NCBI GenBank assembly: GCA_023212645.1
Contig: JALBYC010000047.1
Location: forward strand, 1-31,775
Source: Farysia itapuensis
Taxonomy: Eukaryota > Basidiomycota > Ustilaginomycetes > Ustilaginales > Ustilaginaceae
Length of the DNA: 31,775 bases
Direction of reading: 5' to 3'
Below are positions 26,706 to 31,775 of the stretch, piece by piece (the stretch's first letter is position 1; each line of letters opens with the position of its first letter). Position numbers and translations under genes: made by a program. The notes under the pieces are model-generated. The model searched no databases, was not told where the DNA came from, and saw only the letters and a list, made by a program, of their open reading frames with translations.

Positions 26706-26868
26706 AATGGACGCTTGACTTGGCAAATGGATGGATGGGGGGGTAGAGGATGGTGGTAAGCAGTGCGATACGATGAGACGATTGAGCGACCTTACACCGT
26801 CCTGGCCTGTGCACTGCTCTAACAATGGAAGAATCCTACCGACCGGCGCCTCTCAGCAAGCTACCACC
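26706..26868. promoter_or_regulatory. Compact divergent promoter of ARP2 and COG3
   Basis: Only 163 bp separate the two ATGs. The region includes the COG3 upstream ORF beginning at 26825. No TATA box was seen. Both transcripts must start within it or inside the opposite gene. Confidence 0.5.
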
Positions 26869-29538
26869 ATGATGCAGCCCCCATCCATGGTGGCTGGCGC
26901 ATCGCGTCCACTCCAGCTGGACCAGTGGGCCAATACAAAGGCACCCCTGACCAATGTACAGCGCGCCTCGGTCAATCGTCTTGCAGAATGGCTGCACACC
27001 AACTCGCCCGAGTACAAACAACACCAGCAACAGGCTCCCCACCCCTCAGACCGCAATACACCCACCCCGAATGCCGATGCACCTGCTATGCTGGCCCAGG
27101 ATGCTGGTGTCTCTGCCCCAGTCAGCTTGCCAGATGCACGCACGCCGCTTAACACAGCGCAAGACTTTTTGGCGTGGTACACATCCCTGACAGACTCGGT
27201 CAGTTCATCCACCCACTCCGCCCACGTCAACGCACTCCGCCAGATCTCACAAACCACCGCTTCGGCAGAAGCACTCCTGGCACAGCTCGAGCAGTGTCAG
27301 GTCAATGTGTCCGAGTTGCGCGCCGGCACGGCTTTCGTCCATGATTCGTCCAAAGGTCTGCGACAAGAGGCACAGACTCTCCTCGACTCGCAGCTGCACC
27401 TCGAACACCTCTCGGAAGAAATCTCGTCCCGGCTCTCGTTCTTCACCCTCTTGCCGTACGCTACGTCCTTGCTCAGCTCGCCCGACTCGTCCATCGTCTA
27501 CACGCAGAAGTTCTTGGACCTAATGGACCAGCTGGATGTGACGCTGGTGTTCTTGCAGCAAGATCCTGCGAGGAACTACAAGGACGCGGCGCTGTACAGA
27601 ATGCGTTATGCACAGTGCGTTACACGGGCTGCCACGCTCGCCAAACTTGCCGTAGTGCGCGACTTTCGCACAGAAGGCGACCAACTCGGTACCCGTATCA
27701 AGGATCTGGCTGCTGAAACAACCGCGGTTAAGGGCAAAGGCAAGCAGCACGATTCCGACCGCACAGCCCCCATCTCTGCCCAATTGGCAGACTCATTGTA
27801 CCAGCAGCCCATCTCTCTGGTCGCAAAGCTACGCCCGCTGGTCTACGAGCTGGAAAAGCGTGCAGAGGGGGACGCCTCTACCGCTGCCGAGTTTCACTCG
27901 TTACTGCACGAGTGCAAGCTGGCCTACTTTTCCCACCGTCGTCCTGCCCTGGCCCGCCTCATACTCGGCATAGTGACTGAGATTGAATCTCATGCCGGCT
28001 CCCAGACCGATGCGCAATACACGGTGACGGAGGAACTCACCCGCTCCGGTTCGTCGGCGCTGACGTGGTTCTTGGAGCGAGAATCCGAGCTCTACCACCG
28101 CTTTTTCGCACCTCCACCGCCGTCGCCCGAGACAAAAGCGACAGATACCAGGCTCAGATCCTATCTCGCGGAACTGGCCGAGGCATTGATCGGTAGACTG
28201 AGACTGCGCATTGTCAGGGAGACGGATGTTGCCATTCTAGCCCGCGTGCATGGCGCTTTGACGATGGAAGCGCAAAACAATCCGACTGGTGCGGATCTAC
28301 TCTACCCAATACTGCACGAGACGCAGTCGAGACTGGTTTCGCGCGCCAACGCTCTGCTGTCTTCCGACGTGGCTGGGTTTTCCCCACGACATGGCAGTGA
28401 TGATCTCGACTTTCCGCGTCGGATCGAGGTGTATGCACCGCCAGCGGGTGGTCAGTTGAGTGCTGATGCGGTTGGGGAGAGGATGGCACGGAATCATCAC
28501 CGGGGCAAGTCGGGTGCAGGTCTGTTGGACGCCGCTCTCGCAGCATCCAGTGTGCCTTCTGGCTCGCGAACGTCGCTCGCCAACGCAAGCGTCCAGGAGA
28601 AAGTGCAGCTGTTTACACTACCGGAAGCGGTTGCGTCAACCTACTACGCTCCTGTCACCACGCTGCTCGGCCTGCTGTACCATTTGCAGACACAGGTTCC
28701 TGCCAGTGTGTTTCACGAGATCGCCAGTGCTGGTGTGAAGGCGTGCATGACGGCCGTCGCTCGGGGCGCCGATCTGCTCGTCAAGCAGCGCGCTTCAGCG
28801 TCGACGGCGAAAGAAGAAGGATGGCTGTTTGAACTTCGCCAGCTTGAGATTCTCCGCGAAGTGGTCGTGTCGGCAGATTTAGTGCTGCGACAGGCTCACA
28901 AGCCTCCAGCAGGCGGGCATAAGCGACGACCAGGTACACACCAGCCTTACGCCGCGGCTGGTGGTGCGTTGGTCGACTTGTCGTCTCTCGTCGCTGCGAT
29001 CAACTCCCTATGGACCAGCACTGGAGGTCGCTTCCTCTACCCTACCCCTGATCCCAACGACCCACCAGCATCGTCGATGGAGGACTCGAGCGCAGCGGGT
29101 GTGGTTACGATGGACGCAACGGCATCCAGTGTTGATGCGCGGTTGCAGCAGACACTTCAGGCTTTGGCGGAGACGTGGGCTTCCGCAATCGACTTCCCGC
29201 TCAAAGTCCTTCTCCTCCTCCCCCCCACCCCCAACACAGACATCCCACCCGCCGTCCCGCTCGCAAAGTGGAAGAGCACGTACGACGCCCTCCTCACATG
29301 CATCCAGAGCGTCGGCCAAGAAAAGGCCGCCACACTCTCAACCTGGATTGAAGACGTCGAAGTGCACAGCCTGCTCGTCGAGCGTATCTGCGCCCAGGTA
29401 GGTCAGCATTACGCCGCTTTCGTCAATTTACAGCCTAGCGAGAGCGAAGTAGGCTGTATGGATCAGTCTCAACTGTCCTCCGCCATTAAAGCAGCTTTGC
29501 TTCCTCCTCCTCCGTCGTCGTCGTCGTCGTCATCGTAG
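26869..29538 (+). CDS. COG3: COG3/Sec34, conserved oligomeric Golgi complex subunit 3
   Basis: About 889 residues from the ATGATG at 26869 (strong context ACCACC). The frame is open to an ATG at 26731, but that would lie within the short shared promoter. Residues about 15-45 include LDQWANTKAPLTNVQRASVNRL; then AQDFLAWYTSL. The Sec34 domain spans about 135-265: helical ALLAQLEQCQVNVSELR, LRQEAQTLLDSQLHLEHLSE, FFTLLPYATSLLSSP, FLDLMDQLDVTLVFLQQDP, then YRMRYAQCVTRAATLAK. The long C-terminal part is helical, with motifs HECKLAYFSHRRPALARLI and IRETDVAILARVHGAL-like stretches expected of COG legs. COG3 is in lobe A of the COG tether and works in retrograde intra-Golgi transport. The C-terminus ends in poly-Pro/poly-Ser from a TCG microsatellite, an unusual tail. 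No intron was seen. Confidence 0.9.
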   Translation: MMQPPSMVAGASRPLQLDQWANTKAPLTNVQRASVNRLAEWLHTNSPEYKQHQQQAPHPSDRNTPTPNADAPAMLAQDAGVSAPVSLPDARTPLNTAQDFLAWYTSLTDSVSSSTHSAHVNALRQISQTTASAEALLAQLEQCQVNVSELRAGTAFVHDSSKGLRQEAQTLLDSQLHLEHLSEEISSRLSFFTLLPYATSLLSSPDSSIVYTQKFLDLMDQLDVTLVFLQQDPARNYKDAALYRMRYAQCVTRAATLAKLAVVRDFRTEGDQLGTRIKDLAAETTAVKGKGKQHDSDRTAPISAQLADSLYQQPISLVAKLRPLVYELEKRAEGDASTAAEFHSLLHECKLAYFSHRRPALARLILGIVTEIESHAGSQTDAQYTVTEELTRSGSSALTWFLERESELYHRFFAPPPPSPETKATDTRLRSYLAELAEALIGRLRLRIVRETDVAILARVHGALTMEAQNNPTGADLLYPILHETQSRLVSRANALLSSDVAGFSPRHGSDDLDFPRRIEVYAPPAGGQLSADAVGERMARNHHRGKSGAGLLDAALAASSVPSGSRTSLANASVQEKVQLFTLPEAVASTYYAPVTTLLGLLYHLQTQVPASVFHEIASAGVKACMTAVARGADLLVKQRASASTAKEEGWLFELRQLEILREVVVSADLVLRQAHKPPAGGHKRRPGTHQPYAAAGGALVDLSSLVAAINSLWTSTGGRFLYPTPDPNDPPASSMEDSSAAGVVTMDATASSVDARLQQTLQALAETWASAIDFPLKVLLLLPPTPNTDIPPAVPLAKWKSTYDALLTCIQSVGQEKAATLSTWIEDVEVHSLLVERICAQVGQHYAAFVNLQPSESEVGCMDQSQLSSAIKAALLPPPPSSSSSSS
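29515..29535 (+). repeat. TCG microsatellite encoding the poly-Ser end of COG3
   Basis: Six TCG repeats and one TCA/TCG pair just before the COG3 stop give a terminal poly-Ser. Slippage here would change only tail length unless the frame shifts. Confidence 0.85.
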
Positions 29539-29618
29539 CAACACGTCACCATGCAAACGTAGAGTAATTTGACACTTTTGTATTGTTAGAGCAGCAGCGG
29601 CCGATTTTCTGTGAGATC

Positions 29619-29639
29619 TGTGAGCTGTGAGCTGTGAGC
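29619..29639. repeat. Tandem heptamer (TGTGAGC)3
   Basis: Three perfect TGTGAGC units lie in the 165-bp gap between COG3 and the next gene, about 65 bp before its ATG. A partial unit follows. The role, if any, is unknown. Confidence 0.8.
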
Positions 29640-29703
29640 TGCAGAGCTGTGTGACTTTTCGCTTGGAGCTGCGAACGACTGGGCGAGCCATCATCCTGAG
29701 GAA

Positions 29704-30291
29704 ATGTCGGCAGCAAGCATGGCAGTACGACAGGCGGTGTGCGCTAGACCCGCGAGGTGTGTGCGCGGGTATGCTACGTCACAAGCTCGTAGACCGGCAG
29801 CAGTACGAGCGGGAGAAGCGCCAGGACCATCTTCCATCCCCGTGTCCAGGAAGAACGTTCGTCCACCACCACCACTCCCAGCCCGCACCGTCCCCCCACC
29901 GCCAACCACCACCACGGACGAAGCTCCGGCAAAGTTAGGCAATCCCAAAACCTTCCTCCAATCCTATCAGTCCCTCTCATACGCCAACAAATTGCGAATC
30001 TGGTTCGGTATCATAGGTACGTCTCCCCCTGTGCGGCAATGAGTGCGGAGGGTTGGGAAACTGACATTGAGCATGTTTACAGCTTTCTCCTCAGCCGGGC
30101 TTATGGTGGCAGATCGTCTGGATAACTACAAACCGGCCAGCAATAAAGACAATAAAGTCGGGGCCCCAACACTCGACACCGCAAGCAGCGCTCGGTATAT
30201 AGACCACACAACTACCTCCTCATCCCAGCAGCCCAGCAACAGCAGCAGTAGACCGAAACTCTTTGGCGTCACCGTCGTCGATCGCAAGTAA
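29704..30291 (+). CDS. Small mitochondrial-type membrane protein, unrecognised (2 exons)
   Basis: Exons 29704-30016 and 30083-30291 join to 173 residues. The 66-bp intron has GTACGT and TTTACAG ends and a CTGAC branch-like site at about 30061-30065. The N-terminus (MSAASMAVRQAVCARPARCV, then RGYATSQARRP) is rich in Arg, Ala and Ser with no acidic residue, as in mitochondrial presequences; RGYATS is a common cleavage context. A Pro-rich stretch (about 50-70) follows. The segment YANKLRIWFGIIAFSSAGLM (about 93-112) is one membrane helix created across the splice junction, then VADRLDNY. The tail is Ser/Asn-rich and polar, ending LFGVTVVDRK. I infer a single-pass protein of the mitochondrial inner membrane; I do not recognise the family. 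Splice choice is supported by the continuous helix and the long downstream frame. Confidence 0.7.
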
Positions 30292-30415
30292 AACACAGCC
30301 CTAACCCATACGCGCGTTCGCAATGCAAAAAAAGTATGATTCACCAATGAGTGTATGAAGAGAAAACCGTGTGAGAGGAAATACAGCAGAGTGGAACGTG
30401 GCCGGGCGGCCTACA

Positions 30416-31490
30416 CTATTCGTCGTCTTCGGACAGTTTGGGAGCGAGGTAGAAGCGGACGTAGCCATTCTCGAAACCAAATTCGCACTGCACAGCATGA
30501 GAAGACACAGCGAGGGTCAGTAAAAGGCTCTGACGCAATTGTATCGCGGGGAACGCTACTTACGAGGAGGGGCACTTCGTTGCTCATGTGCAGCTGTACT
30601 TCGTCGGCCAGTGGGGCGGCTTTGGCGAAATTGCTCAGGTATTTTAGGGAGAAAGTGAGCTGGACCGCTTGCTGCATTTCGATGCGGACGGGGACCGAGC
30701 CACCTGCAGAGCTTCCGGCGTCTGCTTTGCGCTTCTTCTTGGAAGGCTTGACGTCTTCCTCGTCATCATCGTCGTCTTTGTCCAGAACGGCACTGCCGCT
30801 GCCTTGCTTGAGCGTCATGCGCGCCGCGCCAATCTCTCCCTCGGCGGCAAAAGTAACTCCTTCTTTGGAAACTTCAATCTTGACGCTCTCGCCAATGTTG
30901 GCCAAGTCACGGCAGATTCGTCCAAACTCGGAGGAAGACATCTTGACAACCGCATCGTACTGGGTGTCGGGAATACCGAGGTGCTCCGAGTCAATGTCCA
31001 TGAGTTTCATCTCAAACTCGCCCACGCGGTCCGACTTTGGCGACTCAAACGTCATCTGCAGAGTATCACCGTCGTCGTCCTTCTTGATTGACAGGACATC
31101 GTCGTTGTTGGCACCTTTGAGGATCTTGCCCAATGAGGCGAGCGAGACGCCAATCGACATGGGCCGATCACATCGGAACTCTTCAAAACAGTCGCGTCGA
31201 AGCTCGATGGCCGAGAGAGCGACGTGCGAATTGTCCATAGCTTGCAGACGCTAGTTAAGCACGCAGTCAGCAGCGTGAATGCAAGAGGGAAAGCGAGCGA
31301 GCGCTGGACTTACGATTCCGTCTTCAGAGCATTCAAAGTTGGCATCGGTAATCAGTTCGCGAACTGCATCGAGCACTTTTTTGAGCTAGGGCAGAGAAAC
31401 ACCACAACCTGGTCAGCGAACTTGCGAGTGAAGCAGACGAGAAGGGTGCCCACTTACAAGCACTGCTTCGTGTAGACGAGCTTCCAACAT
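30416..31490 (-). CDS. POL30: PCNA, DNA polymerase sliding clamp (4 exons)
   Basis: Exons 31490-31458, 31385-31314, 31250-30564 and 30487-30416 give 287 residues. Introns are 72, 63 and 76 bp, all GT-AG with GTAAGT-type donors. The joined start MLEARLHEAVLLKKVLDAVR, then DGIRLQAMDNSHVAL, the interdomain connector loop DIDSEHLGIPDTQYD (about 121-134), and the end YLAPKLSEDDE are diagnostic of PCNA. Lys164, the ubiquitin/SUMO site in other eukaryotes, falls exactly at position 164 in EVSKEGV. PCNA trimers encircle DNA and tether replicative polymerases and repair factors. The protein is about 26-30 residues longer than usual: residues about 188-220 carry an acidic run (DKDDDDDEED) followed by KPSKKKRKA and a Gly/Ser linker, where other PCNAs have a short loop. 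Promoter sites at 31586-31594 and 31725-31730 suggest cell-cycle control. Confidence 0.96.
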
Positions 31491-31585
31491 GTTAGCCGGT
31501 GGTAGTAGAGAGCGGGGTTGTAGGTGGTGGTGAAAGGAGAGTGTTGCTCTTTTTGGCGGCGCGCCTTTCCTTCCATTTGCACTCT

Positions 31586-31594
31586 ACGCGAAAA
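31586..31594. promoter_or_regulatory. MBF/SBF-like cell-cycle element of PCNA
   Basis: ACGCGAAAA lies about 96 bp upstream of the PCNA ATG, combining the MCB core (ACGCG) and SCB tail (CGAAAA). More CGCG cores follow up to about 31607. In fungi such sites bind Swi4/Mbp1-type factors at G1/S; PCNA is a classic target. The site is inferred from sequence alone. Confidence 0.5.
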
Positions 31595-31724
31595 TCCGCG
31601 TCGCGCGCACCTAAGCTCGCGACTCTCTTCTGATCTTCTTGCTGAGTCATCTCGGTGCTCTAACAAAAAACACTGCGCTACTCTAACAACGTGGCATGTG
31701 TTAAAGTAACAACGACACCCACGT

Positions 31725-31730
31725 CACGTG
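31725..31730. promoter_or_regulatory. CACGTG box upstream of PCNA
   Basis: A CACGTG in the context GTCACGTGAGG, about 235 bp upstream of the PCNA ATG. It has the same TCACGTGA core as the MAK16 box. It could also serve a gene beyond the right end of the window. Confidence 0.35.
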
Positions 31731-31775
31731 AGGAACGCGGGACACGGTCAATGCCAGCTGTCACTACCTGACAGC

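Noticed and set aside
26731..26868. Start of COG3 at ATG 26731
   Set aside because: It would place the start 25 bp from the ARP2 start, leaving no promoter. The added residues look non-coding, and ATGATG at 26869 has an ideal context.
5259..29639. Heptamer arrays as telomeric or CRISPR-like repeats
   Set aside because: The units GCAAAGC and TGTGAGC differ from TTAGGG, are only three or four copies without spacers, and lie between housekeeping genes.
1..31775. tRNA, rRNA or other structured RNA genes
   Set aside because: I scanned the intergenic stretches for B-box-like GGTTCGA motifs and cloverleaf arms by eye and found none convincing. A covariance-model search was not possible here.

Overview
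The window looks like nuclear DNA of a basidiomycete fungus, most likely a smut or related yeast (Ustilaginomycotina). Reasons seen in the sequence: eukaryotic nuclear genes only; compact genes with no intron or a few short ones (63-76 bp, GT-AG, usually GTAAGT/GTATGT donors and CTGAC-like branch sites); GC-rich coding regions with long Ser/Thr, Gln and Ala low-complexity stretches; and a COQ11-like/COQ10 gene fusion, which to my recollection is known from Ustilago-type fungi. The species cannot be named from the sequence alone.

Layout. Positions 216-1229 (+) encode the 60S ribosome biogenesis factor MAK16. Positions 1498-7228 hold three minus-strand membrane protein genes: a Ser/Thr-rich single-pass protein, a three-exon PXMP4-type peroxisomal membrane protein, and a second single-pass protein with a folded-looking ectodomain. 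NOP12 (7807-9942, +), a nucleolar RRM protein, follows. Then come a solitary gag/LINE-ORF1-like zinc-knuckle gene (10664-11737, -) and a DHA1-type MFS transporter (12406-14079, -). The COQ11-COQ10 fusion (14453-16255, -) diverges from an SV2/SVOP-like MFS transporter (16532-18547, +).

From 19520 rightwards the genes are dense: an arrestin-fold protein (+), an F-box/RCC1 protein of SAF1 type (+), the vacuolar SNARE VAM7 (-), two-exon ARP2 (-) diverging from COG3 (+), a small two-exon mitochondrial membrane protein (+), and four-exon PCNA (-) with its promoter at the right end. No tRNA, rRNA, CRISPR array or complete transposon was found.

How the genes relate. This is mostly housekeeping DNA, not a dedicated gene cluster. 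MAK16 and NOP12 both serve 60S assembly, share CACGTG boxes about 100 bp upstream, and have upstream AUGs overlapping their starts. VAM7, ARP2 and COG3 sit together and all serve membrane traffic.

The most interesting points are: the COQ11-COQ10 fusion with a presequence-like linker between its halves; a PCNA with an acidic-plus-basic insert of about 30 residues; an isolated gag-like gene with its own TATA box; two nearby signal-less single-pass proteins; and several start-overlapping uORFs. Exon coordinates were worked out by hand from splice consensus and protein conservation. Starts were moved to the first plausible ATG where the open frame began at a non-ATG codon.
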